A stretch of DNA of 19,124 bases from a bacterium (GCA_030649445.1 JAUSKR010000038.1:1-19124), one strand, 5' to 3'; positions 1 to 8,082 are shown, numbered from the stretch's first letter. Numbers and translations are program-made. The notes: generated by a model from the sequence alone, not told the origin.

Positions 1-2332
1 TGTCAAGGTGCAGACCATTGGGGTACATTGCATTAGCTTCTCCGCCACAAGTCCAAATTTCTGGAAAATCGGGCAATGATGGATGATTAACACAATCACT
101 CTCTCCAACATTGAGGGTGACTAGTAGGGATTTATTGTACCAATCGCTATCACCAAAGCTGACTATTCTGGAAAAAGCATCTCTATATCCAGCCGCGGTA
201 GTTGTAATGGAGCTATCTCCGCCTGTCAGCTGCGTGGTTTCAGCTAAATTGAGATCAAACACTAAATGGCCGCTACCATCAGTTAAGCTTCGACGGATCA
301 CTGTGCTCTTACTGTCTTTTAAAACAACCGCGGCACCTGGAACGACTATGAGTCGGCCGTCGGAACTCGCCGGAATACTCAGGGCTTTTACATATACCTC
401 GAGATGTGCCGTAAGTGCCGGCAACGAAACCAAGTTAAATACGACTAGCTTTTTCTGAGCGTTTTCTTCATCAAAAGTCACGCTCTGAGCAGAGCCAATG
501 TTACGGGCACGATCACTCGTGCCGGTCCACAACTCAACTCTGTATGTGCCAGCAAAAATAATGCGGCGGTTGCTAGCCCCCGAGAAATAGTTGCGGCCAT
601 TGTTAGAATACAAATACAGCATGGCCGTATCGATCAGGCGGTTGTTTCTATCAAAGATTTTTGCCACCAGCGTCCCTGGGTCTTGCGGCGAGTGATTGTC
701 TAGATTTACGTCAACCAGTATCTGATTACCATATGAGTCAAAACGCAAAAGGAGATCCGCAATATTACCGCTCCCGTCTTTCTGCAATATTAATTCAGTC
801 GAGGCGGTTTTGTGTAATGAGTCTTCAGCTGTAACGACGGCCTTCTGACCGGCCATGAGATTATTGTCAAATAAATATTCTCCTTGGTGGTAACCACCCT
901 TCTCTGTTGTTGTTGTTTTGATAAGAGTCGGATTTTCTTTACTTGGTTGATAGACCGTCACAGTGATGCCGCCTTCTGGAAAATTATCCTTACCAGAAGT
1001 TACTTTCCCGTGGAGTGAGGTCGTCTGTGGCGGGTCGGCCGCGGCGATAAAGGCACAGTTGATATTATGATGATTGGTCGCGTTTATATATTGAAACGTG
1101 GTTGTGCAGGTGCGCTGGAGGGTCGGATGAGCGGCTATAGCAGTATCGGTCAGCGTAAAGGTCACAGTTACTTGGCGAGATGCTCCTACGATACTGACGG
1201 GCTGATAGTATCCGCTAGTGTTGGTAATGCGACTGGGATCAACAGAGGTATTAGTCGTCGCGAAATGCGTAACCTTGACATCGCTCAGGGGAGCGCCGGT
1301 ATCACTGATTTTTGCGTATCCATCATATGTGCCGCCGGTCGAGGTTGGCGGTGGTGTCCCTCCACCGCCACCTGTGCCTGTGGTACAGAGCCACGCAACC
1401 GTCGTCGTGCCCACTGCCACCGACACGTTCGTACTTTGATCCGCTCCCCCAAAACAGGCATAGGTTGCGAGCACCGTTTTGCGTACGCCGGTGATGGGGT
1501 TGGTGGTAAAGATACCGGTAATAGCGTTGGTGGTGTAGCGGGTACCATCGACAGTAACGGCGGCGCCCTTCTCGATAGCACCGGTTTTGTCTTTAATGGT
1601 TCCGGTAACGATGCCCGTCTCAGTACCACCGCCTCCACCGCCACCCGAACTCGAAACTGGGCAGAGGCCGAAGTCAACTGCATCATTTGCCGGCGGAGTA
1701 GCGTGTTCTGTCCGCCAGTATGCTGGCGATGATGGCAAACAAGCAAAAACAATCGAGAGATATTTGCTCGTCGCAGTACCTAGCGGGACAGTTCTGGCAT
1801 ATACTCCACTGGAATTAGTATACACATCGGTACCGTCAACGGTCACCCGGCTATTAGCAACAACATTTTTACTGGTATCACGGACCGTGCCTCTGACTTC
1901 AGCGACATTGTTTACGACAGGAGTGGCAAAATTGTGGCTCTGTGGAGTGATCCGATTGGCATTGACAGTGACATAGAAGGTTTTAGAAGGTTCACTCGGT
2001 TTTGGAGCGGCAACATAGTCAAACTTAACCGGGACGTTGGTGCGAGTTACTCTACTGCCTAAATCAACTGTCATCGAGTAGCTACCAGTGCTTGAAAGAG
2101 GGGCGGGCTTGCCATCAACTGAAACGGCAACAACATTAATTGGGTTTGGTGAATTTCCGCCGACAGTAACCATGCCCGAAACGCTACCCGTGTATTGAGT
2201 TGCTGGAGTAAACCAGGTTCTGGGATTCCACCAAGTCGACCAACTAAAGGCCTTGGCTGGAGTCGGAGACAGCAAAAAAACTGCCGCAAAAAGTGCTGCT
2301 ATAAATGCTAGTTTTCTCCCTCTGATATGCAT
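1..2332 (-). CDS. Secreted multi-domain repeat surface protein, C-terminus cut by window edge
   Basis: One open frame runs without a stop from the ATG at 2332 to the window edge, giving 777 codons; I checked the frame at eight separate cysteine codons. Residues 1-28 are a Sec signal peptide: basic MHIRGRK, a hydrophobic stretch, then AKA before the predicted cut. The mature part is rich in Thr, Ser, Gly and Val and reads as a chain of beta-sandwich modules of carboxypeptidase-regulatory-like or Ig-like type, with recurring words such as VRGTVRD, VTGTIKD and LHGKVTS followed by VTVDGT. Gly-rich linkers lie near residues 230-236 and 321-325, the second followed by PPP. All eight cysteines come in close pairs (198/224, 293/316, 409/426, 747/762), which suggests one disulfide per module. 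No catalytic motif is visible. Likely a cell-surface stalk, adhesin or pilin-like protein; the true C-terminus and anchoring mode lie outside the window. Confidence 0.75.
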   Translation of the reverse strand, partial: MHIRGRKLAFIAALFAAVFLLSPTPAKAFSWSTWWNPRTWFTPATQYTGSVSGMVTVGGNSPNPINVVAVSVDGKPAPLSSTGSYSMTVDLGSRVTRTNVPVKFDYVAAPKPSEPSKTFYVTVNANRITPQSHNFATPVVNNVAEVRGTVRDTSKNVVANSRVTVDGTDVYTNSSGVYARTVPLGTATSKYLSIVFACLPSSPAYWRTEHATPPANDAVDFGLCPVSSSGGGGGGGTETGIVTGTIKDKTGAIEKGAAVTVDGTRYTTNAITGIFTTNPITGVRKTVLATYACFGGADQSTNVSVAVGTTTVAWLCTTGTGGGGGTPPPTSTGGTYDGYAKISDTGAPLSDVKVTHFATTNTSVDPSRITNTSGYYQPVSIVGASRQVTVTFTLTDTAIAAHPTLQRTCTTTFQYINATNHHNINCAFIAAADPPQTTSLHGKVTSGKDNFPEGGITVTVYQPSKENPTLIKTTTTEKGGYHQGEYLFDNNLMAGQKAVVTAEDSLHKTASTELILQKDGSGNIADLLLRFDSYGNQILVDVNLDNHSPQDPGTLVAKIFDRNNRLIDTAMLYLYSNNGRNYFSGASNRRIIFAGTYRVELWTGTSDRARNIGSAQSVTFDEENAQKKLVVFNLVSLPALTAHLEVYVKALSIPASSDGRLIVVPGAAVVLKDSKSTVIRRSLTDGSGHLVFDLNLAETTQLTGGDSSITTTAAGYRDAFSRIVSFGDSDWYNKSLLVTLNVGESDCVNHPSLPDFPEIWTCGGEANAMYPNGLHLD

Positions 2333-2338
2333 ACTAAC

Positions 2339-2369
2339 ATTGTATCACGCCGGCAGCCCATGATGTCAA
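2339..2369 (-). promoter_or_regulatory. Promoter of the surface protein; predicts a leaderless mRNA
   Basis: On the minus strand a perfect -35 TTGACA (2364-2369) is followed by a 19-nt spacer and TACAAT (2339-2344), preceded by TGA as in an extended -10. Transcription starting 6-7 nt after the -10 would begin at or next to the A of the ATG at 2332. No Shine-Dalgarno sequence lies between them, so the transcript is probably leaderless. It allows expression independent of the upstream ABC gene, which ends at 2386. Confidence 0.6.
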
Positions 2370-2385
2370 GAAATAGAAAAAAGAA

Positions 2386-4206
2386 CTATTTATAGCCAAG
2401 TGCCTGCAAGTTGAACAGACGAGCGTAAGTGCCATCTAATTTTAGTAATTCCTCGTGGCTACCCATTTCTGCAATTGTTCCATCTTTTATCACAACGATT
2501 TTATCAGCTTTTCGCACGGTCGAAAAGCGGTGTGAAATTAAAATGACTGAACGATCCTCGGGCAAGGACTGAAGTTGCTCAAATATTTTTGCCTCGGCTT
2601 CAGAATCGATCGACGAAGTCGGCTCGTCGAGAATCCAAAGTTTCGGATCACGGTAAAAAGTCCGGGCGAGAGCTAATTTCTGCCATTGGCCGATCGACGG
2701 CTCGACACCGCCGGTAAATTGTTTACCAAGCATCGTATTGTATTTGTCCTTCCACTCTTCGATAAAAGTCGCCGCCTCGGCAAATTGGGCCGCACTTTTG
2801 ACCTTTTCGACGCTAGTTTCCTCGCCGCTATTGCCAATAGCGATGGCATCCTTGACAAGCAAATGATAGTGAGCGTAATCCTGAAAAATCGCCCCGATTT
2901 TTTGATACCAACAGTTCAGATCAATTTCTTTGATGTCGATACCATCAATGGTAATTTTGCCAACTTGAGGATCGTAGAAGCGGAAAAGTAATTTGACCAG
3001 AGTTGTCTTGCCGGCACCGTTGACGCCAACGATAGCGACTTTTTCGCCCGGCTTGATCTCCAGAGAAAAATTTTGCAATGCCGGCTTCTTCGCTCGAGGA
3101 TAAGTAAAAGTGACATTGTCAAAAACAATGTGTGGCGTCGTCGCCGGATGGAGATTGAGACAATTTGATGGCGAAGTGATACTGGACTTCAAATCGAGAA
3201 ATTTAAAAGTGTCAGTGACGAAAAAACTGTCGGCATATTGTCGACCAAGAAAAACGAAGAAGTCTGTCAATGAAGAACTCAGCTCACCGACTGAGGCAAG
3301 GATGAAGGTGAGTGTGCCTATCAACATCGCACCGGAGAGAACGCTATTGATCAGCCAGATGACAACAAAAATGATCGATGCTTGAGAAAATAGCAAGGAG
3401 AAAAGCTGCAGAGTTGTCCGTTTTTTGTCATATTTCCTCTGCTCAGTTTGAAAATCCAGAAAAACCTGTCTGATCTCAGAGGCAAATCTTTTGGTATTTT
3501 GGAGTAATTTTAATTCCGTTAGTTTTGGAATTTCAGTAAAGTGGCTGCGCAAATCGCGATATTTTCGTCTAACTTCAGCCTTTGCACCCCAGATATCCCA
3601 GACCTGATTGCCATACTTTGCCTCAACCGCGAGCGACGGTAACGCACCGATCAAGAGTACGAGAAAGAGCCACCACTTTACTGAGATGATTATAACAGCG
3701 GCGATGATGGCTGACAAAAGATACTGGAAGATTATGAAGAGACGGTCGACGAATTCTTTGATCCGGAAAGTACCGTTTTCATCAACCCGATTGATCATGT
3801 CAGAAACTGCCGGATTTTCGTGAGAAGCGATGTCAAGCTCGCCCCGTTTCTCGACCACCATCATGTCAATTTTTTCATCGAGAAAAAACCAAAAAAGCTT
3901 CAGAACATAAGTCTGAATAGTGTTGGCAAGAGGCTGGACAAGTCCGGCGATAATAATAAAAGCCACCGTCAAGAGTAAATTCCGCGTCACCGTACTATGA
4001 CCGGCGATCTTGATCAGTTCGTTGATCAGAAGTCCCCGGGCGCCCGATTGCAAGAACGGTGCGGCCGAAACGACAATGAACAGAAAAATCATCACGACGG
4101 TCAGTGCTTTTTTCTCTTTCCAAAGCATCTTGCCCAGTCTGGCAGAGTTTCTGATCATCTCCGAAAAAACTGATTTCTTCGGCTGTTTTGAGGAAGTTGA
4201 GTCCAT
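2386..4206 (-). CDS. ABC transporter, fused membrane and ATPase domains (exporter half-transporter)
   Basis: A 606-residue type IV ABC exporter subunit, expected to dimerise in the membrane and drive efflux by ATP hydrolysis. The membrane domain spans about residues 30-340, with hydrophobic segments near 35-55, 78-92, 155-195 and 275-305. The ATPase domain has Walker A GVNGAGKTT (394-402), the Q-loop glutamine at 442, Walker B LWILDEP (523-529) with catalytic Glu528, a D-loop SSID and the switch His559. The signature motif is unusual: where LSGGQ is expected it reads PSIGQ (503-507) followed by WQKLALAR. The substrate cannot be read from the sequence; lipids, peptides or glycolipids are all possible. 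The gene begins 20 nt after the tRNA-Arg(UCU) 3' end with no strong ribosome binding site, so it may be co-transcribed with the tRNA pair. Confidence 0.88.
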   Translation of the reverse strand: MDSTSSKQPKKSVFSEMIRNSARLGKMLWKEKKALTVVMIFLFIVVSAAPFLQSGARGLLINELIKIAGHSTVTRNLLLTVAFIIIAGLVQPLANTIQTYVLKLFWFFLDEKIDMMVVEKRGELDIASHENPAVSDMINRVDENGTFRIKEFVDRLFIIFQYLLSAIIAAVIIISVKWWLFLVLLIGALPSLAVEAKYGNQVWDIWGAKAEVRRKYRDLRSHFTEIPKLTELKLLQNTKRFASEIRQVFLDFQTEQRKYDKKRTTLQLFSLLFSQASIIFVVIWLINSVLSGAMLIGTLTFILASVGELSSSLTDFFVFLGRQYADSFFVTDTFKFLDLKSSITSPSNCLNLHPATTPHIVFDNVTFTYPRAKKPALQNFSLEIKPGEKVAIVGVNGAGKTTLVKLLFRFYDPQVGKITIDGIDIKEIDLNCWYQKIGAIFQDYAHYHLLVKDAIAIGNSGEETSVEKVKSAAQFAEAATFIEEWKDKYNTMLGKQFTGGVEPSIGQWQKLALARTFYRDPKLWILDEPTSSIDSEAEAKIFEQLQSLPEDRSVILISHRFSTVRKADKIVVIKDGTIAEMGSHEELLKLDGTYARLFNLQALGYK

Positions 4207-4226
4207 AAAATCTTTTGTAAAATGAA

Positions 4227-4302
4227 TGGTACCCCAGGCAGGACTCGAACCTGCGACCTAATGTTTAGAAAACATTTGCTCTATCCACTGAGCTACTGGG
4301 GC
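4227..4302 (-). tRNA. tRNA-Arg(UCU)
   Basis: A 76-nt cloverleaf with acceptor GCCCCAG pairing CTGGGGT, D-arm, anticodon stem AATGT/ACATT, loop TTTCTAA (anticodon TCT), T-arm with GGTTCGAGTCC, discriminator A and encoded CCA. It lies downstream of tRNA-Arg(UCG) on the same strand and upstream of the ABC transporter gene. Confidence 0.95.
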
Positions 4303-4359
4303 TAATGGTAACTGTCAATAATCAATATCCAACAACCATTCAACAATCAATAAATGAAC

Positions 4360-4412
4360 ATTGAGTATTAAAAAATTGAATGAAAATTGTAAATTGAAAA
4401 TTGATAATTTTT
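4360..4412. repeat. AT-rich intergenic repeat made of TTGAAAATTG/TTGATAATT words
   Basis: Between the two tRNA-Arg genes the sequence is built from near-repeats of ATTGAA, AAATTGTAAATTG and TTGATAATT. The same words recur at 8124-8156 and around 10965-11135 in this window, always in intergenic DNA. No ORF is present. Its function is unknown. Confidence 0.5.
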
Positions 4413-4415
4413 TTG

Positions 4416-4491
4416 TGGTACGCCCGGAGAGATTCGAACTCCCGACCTTCTGGTTCGAAGCCAGACACTCTATCCGCTGAGCTACGGGCGC
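4416..4491 (-). tRNA. tRNA-Arg(UCG)
   Basis: A 76-nt cloverleaf: acceptor GCGCCCG pairs CGGGCGT, anticodon stem TCTGG/CCAGA, loop CTTCGAA (anticodon TCG), T-arm GGGAGTTCGAATCTC, discriminator A and encoded CCA. It is the first of two tandem tRNA-Arg genes and has a good promoter upstream. Confidence 0.95.
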
Positions 4492-4516
4492 ACGTATTTA
4501 TTCAAAATTCCCCAAT

Positions 4517-4545
4517 ATCATACCATTAAATCTCATATGAAACAA
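4517..4545 (-). promoter_or_regulatory. Promoter of the tRNA-Arg pair
   Basis: The minus strand carries TTGTTT (4540-4545), a 17-nt spacer and TATGAT (4517-4522) preceded by TGG as in an extended -10. The predicted start lies about 18 nt before tRNA-Arg(UCG). It likely drives both tRNAs and possibly the ABC gene. Confidence 0.55.
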
Positions 4546-4568
4546 GCTGGCGGCACCTCAGCTACAAA

Positions 4569-4597
4569 TTGACTTCGAAGCCATTTTACGGTAGAAT
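4569..4597 (+). promoter_or_regulatory. Promoter of tRNA-Pro
   Basis: TTGACT (4569-4574), a 17-nt spacer and TAGAAT (4592-4597) form a near-consensus sigma-70 type promoter. The predicted start is a few nucleotides before the tRNA at 4609. It may also serve the Nudix gene downstream, since no clear terminator separates them. Confidence 0.65.
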
Positions 4598-4608
4598 AAT
4601 TGCATTGT

Positions 4609-4685
4609 CGGGGTGTGGCTCAGTTGGCTAGAGCACCGCGTTTGGGACGCGGGGGTCGTCGGTTCGAGTCCGACCACCCCGACCA
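4609..4685 (+). tRNA. tRNA-Pro(UGG)
   Basis: A 77-nt cloverleaf: acceptor CGGGGTG pairs CACCCCG, anticodon stem CCGCG/CGCGG, loop TTTGGGA (anticodon TGG), T-arm GTCGGTTCGAGTCCGAC, discriminator A and encoded CCA. It is divergent from the tRNA-Arg genes. Confidence 0.96.
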
Positions 4686-4709
4686 ATTAAATTAATGAAA
4701 ATGAGGTCG

Positions 4710-4738
4710 TCCGCCTGAGGCGGATCTCCCCGACAATT
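4710..4738 (+). repeat. Short hairpin followed by a degenerate tRNA-Pro 3'-end word
   Basis: A perfect hairpin TCCGCC-TGA-GGCGGA (4710-4724) is followed by ccccgacaatt (4728-4738), which resembles the tRNA-Pro end ccccgaccaatt at 4677-4688. It may be a decayed version of the tRNA 3'-end duplication seen more clearly at tRNA-Gly and tRNA-His, or chance. There is no good U-tract. Confidence 0.3.
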
Positions 4739-4769
4739 TAACTTAGACAGACCATTAGAAGGTATCTAG

Positions 4770-5240
4770 ATGATAAATTGCACTTTTGAAAACGGCAATG
4801 GAGCCAAATTACGGCACGTCACTGTTGATTCGCTTGTTTTAAAAGGCGACGAAATCTTGTTGCACAAAAGGTCGGCGAGGATTAGCGAAGGTGGAAAATG
4901 GAGTCTGGCAGGCGGTTATTTGGATCGAGACGAAACAATCTCGGCTGGAGCTGAGAGGGAAATTTTTGAAGAAACCGGTTATCGGGTTAAAAATTTAACG
5001 CTTTTACGGATTGTCGACACTCCCAATCGACCCAGGGAAGACCGTCAAAATGTTTCTTTTGTTTTTTTCTGCATCGCCGCTGAGAAGGAAGGTGAGCCAG
5101 ATTGGGAAGCCGAGGAGCAAAAATGGTTTAAATTAAATGACCTGCCATCAAAAGAAAGCGTTGCCTTTGATCATTTTGACAGCATTCAAACATATTTAAA
5201 CTATTTAAAAGCGCCCTCAACATTACCAATTTTGCAGTAG
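4770..5240 (+). CDS. Nudix family hydrolase
   Basis: A 156-residue single-domain protein with a complete Nudix box, G49-x5-E55-x7-R63E64-x2-E67E68-x-G70Y71. It binds divalent metal and hydrolyses a nucleoside diphosphate linked to another moiety; the pattern does not reveal the exact substrate (NTP, NDP-sugar, ADP-ribose). The segment before it, LLHKRSARISEGGKWSLAGG, is typical of the MutT-like beta-strand region. The start at 4770 is supported by AGAAGG about 8 nt upstream. The gene follows tRNA-Pro by 84 nt on the same strand and precedes a glycosidase-like gene. Residues after about 145 look like a short variable tail. A house-cleaning or nucleotide-sugar role would fit but is inference. 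Confidence 0.88.
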   Translation: MINCTFENGNGAKLRHVTVDSLVLKGDEILLHKRSARISEGGKWSLAGGYLDRDETISAGAEREIFEETGYRVKNLTLLRIVDTPNRPREDRQNVSFVFFCIAAEKEGEPDWEAEEQKWFKLNDLPSKESVAFDHFDSIQTYLNYLKAPSTLPILQ

Positions 5241-5301
5241 CAAATAATCCGTTGTGATTGTGATTGATGAGTTTGTGTCAATTAAATGATTCGATGACTA
5301 T

Positions 5302-6165
5302 ATGATCAAACCAGTTGGCGATTGGAAACAAATTTTTGCTCCGTCGAAAAATTCAAAATACGTCAACGACCATACGATTTTTGTCGATAAATCCGGCAAG
5401 TACCGCCTGCTCGGCACGGCCAGTAGCAAAAACTATACTTTTTTTCGTGAGCGATTTTTTATCGAAGCAGTTTCTGACAAGATTGACGGCAAATATTTGG
5501 AGGACAATATCAGCTTTCAATTTGATCCTCATCCGGGTGTCAAAATTGCCCCTTTTGTCATATTTTCAGAGCCAGACAAAAAATTCCATCTCTTTTTTGG
5601 CCCCGGCAAAATATCTCATTACATATCTGACGATGGTCGGGCTTGGAAATATTTTGGCGTCGCCATTAAAACGATCTGGCCGCTGACCCGAGATCCGTTT
5701 GTCCTGAAACACAATAATAAGTTTATAATGTATCTGACCGGCAGCAACAACCGGATCATCACCTATGAATCGGTCGATTTGGATAAATGGAACTATGTCG
5801 GAGTTGTGTTAAAACTTGGCCGTGGCGCCCCAGCATCACCTAATTCAGCTTGCGAATCGTCAACAGTAATTTACAAAAATGATAAATTTTATCTTTTTAC
5901 GACGATCGTACCGGCACTGATTGGGACAAAACAGCATTACAACAATACCCTCATTTTTGAATCAAACGACCCGTTCAATTTCGGCTCCTATCACGGTGTT
6001 CTCGGTCACAATTCCAGTCTTGTCGGTTCACTCGAAGCCCACGCACCGGAAATCATTGTTGCAAACAATAAAATATTCTATACTACTTGTGGTTGGCCTA
6101 AAATGCCAAAGCCCGATGGGGTTTGTGGCGATGGTGTCTGTATGCGAGAGCTGAAAATTGATTAG
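5302..6165 (+). CDS. Five-bladed beta-propeller glycosidase-like protein (GH43/GH32 superfamily)
   Basis: A 287-residue protein with the repeated blade pattern of the arabinanase/levansucrase/invertase superfamily. Three motifs stand where that fold places its acidic triad: NDHTIF with Asp23, RDPFVL with Asp131, and CESSTVIYKNDKFYLF with Glu185. A later blade contains EAHAPEII (245-252). In GH43-type enzymes these residues act as base, pKa modulator and acid in hydrolysing or transferring sugar residues. No signal peptide or membrane segment is seen, so it would act in the cytosol or on glycans made there. The ATG at 5302 lacks an obvious Shine-Dalgarno; the gap from the Nudix gene is 61 nt. 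Glycosidase activity is inferred from fold and motif; the substrate is unknown. A 21-nt hairpin follows 2 nt after the stop. Confidence 0.7.
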   Translation: MIKPVGDWKQIFAPSKNSKYVNDHTIFVDKSGKYRLLGTASSKNYTFFRERFFIEAVSDKIDGKYLEDNISFQFDPHPGVKIAPFVIFSEPDKKFHLFFGPGKISHYISDDGRAWKYFGVAIKTIWPLTRDPFVLKHNNKFIMYLTGSNNRIITYESVDLDKWNYVGVVLKLGRGAPASPNSACESSTVIYKNDKFYLFTTIVPALIGTKQHYNNTLIFESNDPFNFGSYHGVLGHNSSLVGSLEAHAPEIIVANNKIFYTTCGWPKMPKPDGVCGDGVCMRELKID

Positions 6166-6167
6166 CT

Positions 6168-6188
6168 CCTCCCCTTTTCGAGGGGAGG
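6168..6188 (+). terminator. GC-rich hairpin after the glycosidase-like gene, possibly REP-like
   Basis: A perfect 8-bp stem, CCTCCCCT and AGGGGAGG with loop TTTCG, lies just after the stop codon and is followed by ctagggtggggttt and later TTATTTT. The missing tight U-tract and the trailing GGTGGGG word suggest a dispersed REP-type element that also ends transcription. Confidence 0.5.
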
Positions 6189-6253
6189 CTAGGGTGGGGT
6201 TTATTTTACACCTGACGAAATAACTCAATTCTGTGTATTTAATGATAAATAGC

Positions 6254-6292
6254 TGTTAAAATAGAGCTGGTGCAAGGCACATTCACAAGGAG
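6254..6292 (+). promoter_or_regulatory. Extended -10 promoter and strong ribosome binding site of the lipoprotein gene
   Basis: TGT-TAAAAT (6254-6262) is an extended -10; no good -35 is seen 17 nt upstream. A start near 6269 gives a leader of about 32 nt ending in AAGGAG (6287-6292), 8 nt before the ATG. The word CACAAGGAGA followed by CTGATG is nearly the same as in the lysA leader at 17459-17476. Confidence 0.5.
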
Positions 6293-6300
6293 AATGGCTG

Positions 6301-8019
6301 ATGAAACGACGTACTCTCGTAGCGGCGGCACTCGTTGCTGTCGTTTTTGTTGTCGTCTTCGTCTCCGCTTGCAGCGGCGGTGGTGGCAACGTTGGAAATG
6401 GCGGTGGCAATGTGACAATCATCACTCTGCCACCACAAATCACCGACGCAACCTTCACAACACAGACCGGCACAACGATGGTGCAAGCCGTCGGCGATCT
6501 CAAAGTCACTGTGCCCAGCGAAACATTTGCCGCGCCAGCACAAGTGACAATCACACGAAGCCAACCGGCAACATTGCCGCAGTTTGGCGGCTTCATCCCG
6601 GCACAGAACGCCAACGTCAAAATCGTGACTTCGGCTCAACCAAATGCGGCAATCACGATCGAGTCTGTCGTGCCAGCACGAACCCGCGGCGTCGGCAAGA
6701 TTGTCTGGCGCTACCTCGCTTGGACTGCTAGTAAGGGCTGGCAGATCCTGAGCGATGTCACCAACGATGCCAAGATGGTCATCAACCAGAACCAGTTCGC
6801 GATCAATGTCGTCGACGGCATTGTCGGTCACTTCCTCGTCACGCCACCAGAAACGACGACCGGATTGAAACTGATGTCAATAAATCCGGCTGGTCATCCG
6901 GTCAAAGTGCTCCTTACCGTTCACGGTTTCAATAACCAAGCCGAAGATCTTCAGCTTGCCTCCGACTGGTTCTGCACCCAGCGGATGGAATACCAATACA
7001 GCAAAGCTTTCGGCTTTCAGTACGACTACCGCCAATCCTGCGCCGCCTCGGCACAAGCATTGGCAACGCAACTCGACTCCCTCACTGCGCAAGGATACGA
7101 GAGAATCGATATTCTGGCGCACTCACTTGGCGTTGTGATAACGCGCGACCTACTTGAGAACCGTCGATCTAGAGGTATCGACATTGCCTATCTCATCAAT
7201 GGAGCCAACCACGGTTCCATCTTCGCAACCGCGGCTGACTTTATCCGCTGGCTGGACGAGGATGTCCTCAACAACCATCCGGCAAATGCCGGCTCACTCA
7301 TGGCAACATTCAGTGATCCGGTCATCCAAGACCTCCTGCCTGGCGGCGGATACCTCAACAGGCTCAACTCTGTCAGCGGTGGCCAGCCGATCTGGACAGA
7401 CTACTTCCTCGTCGGTGGAGATACCGACATCGTTGTTGGTCCGGAGGGCGGCGCTCCCGCCGACATTCAATTCGAGAGAAAAACGGCCGGCATCGTCAAT
7501 TCACGGATTCTGGCCGGCAACCATTCGAGCTTGGTCAAGACGGAAGCCGGACTGGATTTGCTTCTCTCGAACGTCATCACAACCCTCGGCACGTGGGCGA
7601 TGATCGAAACCAGCCCGGAAGATCAGGCCAAGGCGGGCAGTAACGGCTGGGACTACAACCTGATCATCACTAACTCCGGCCAGTACGCAGTCACGGTTCA
7701 CAATGTCATGATCGAGAACTACTCGTTCAACGGCACTTGGACCGGACTCCGCTCCGTCGTCAGCACCGGTGGTCAGCTCGTCGACGGTTACGCCAATTGG
7801 GATCTGCCGTTGCCCGGATGGAGTAGCCAGACGATTCCAGTTCACGAGCCGTTTGACAACGGCGTCGTGGCGTCGCGGCAGGCCAGAACCCATCTGGTCG
7901 TCGCTCGTTTCATCAACGAGTTTCATGACCAGCGTACTTGGGTCACCTTCCCTCTCGTCCTTGAGAATGGGCTGGGTCGGCCGATGAATCCGGTCACACG
8001 GATCCGGTCAGCCCCGTGA
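6301..8019 (+). CDS. Lipoprotein alpha/beta hydrolase (esterase/lipase-like)
   Basis: A 572-residue exported lipoprotein. Residues 1-23 form a signal peptide ending in the lipobox V-S-A-C24, followed by a Gly-rich linker. About 45-185 is an all-beta, possibly ZU5-like region. About 200-425 is an alpha/beta hydrolase: the strand LLTVHGF (oxyanion-hole HG at 208-209), the nucleophile elbow AHSLG with Ser275, a likely acid at Asp374 or Asp376 (GGDTD) and the catalytic His408 in GNHSSLV. Residues about 440-570 form a C-terminal beta domain. It would cleave an ester or lipid outside the cytoplasmic membrane; the substrate is unknown. The gene is much richer in GC than the preceding genes and prefers GTC, ATC and CTC codons. 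A strong terminator follows. Transfer or unusual codon selection is possible. Confidence 0.8.
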   Translation: MKRRTLVAAALVAVVFVVVFVSACSGGGGNVGNGGGNVTIITLPPQITDATFTTQTGTTMVQAVGDLKVTVPSETFAAPAQVTITRSQPATLPQFGGFIPAQNANVKIVTSAQPNAAITIESVVPARTRGVGKIVWRYLAWTASKGWQILSDVTNDAKMVINQNQFAINVVDGIVGHFLVTPPETTTGLKLMSINPAGHPVKVLLTVHGFNNQAEDLQLASDWFCTQRMEYQYSKAFGFQYDYRQSCAASAQALATQLDSLTAQGYERIDILAHSLGVVITRDLLENRRSRGIDIAYLINGANHGSIFATAADFIRWLDEDVLNNHPANAGSLMATFSDPVIQDLLPGGGYLNRLNSVSGGQPIWTDYFLVGGDTDIVVGPEGGAPADIQFERKTAGIVNSRILAGNHSSLVKTEAGLDLLLSNVITTLGTWAMIETSPEDQAKAGSNGWDYNLIITNSGQYAVTVHNVMIENYSFNGTWTGLRSVVSTGGQLVDGYANWDLPLPGWSSQTIPVHEPFDNGVVASRQARTHLVVARFINEFHDQRTWVTFPLVLENGLGRPMNPVTRIRSAP

Positions 8020-8043
8020 TCCAGCCACAACTCTCTCAGCTCT

Positions 8044-8082
8044 CCCCACTCCGCCACCCGGCGGGGTGGGGATCCTCTTTTT
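8044..8082 (+). terminator. Intrinsic terminator of the lipoprotein gene
   Basis: A 12-bp GC-rich stem (8044-8055 with 8060-8071, one G-U pair, loop ACCC) is followed by atcctcttttt. It lies 24 nt after the stop codon. Confidence 0.8.

Noticed and set aside
1067..1976. Several plus- and minus-strand frames inside the surface protein gene
   Set aside because: The minus frame from 2332 is open for 777 codons with a signal peptide and modular beta repeats; the others are shadows over Gly- and Thr-rich coding DNA.
6283..6831. 182-codon minus-strand frame
   Set aside because: Antisense to the lipoprotein gene, which has a lipobox and catalytic motifs.
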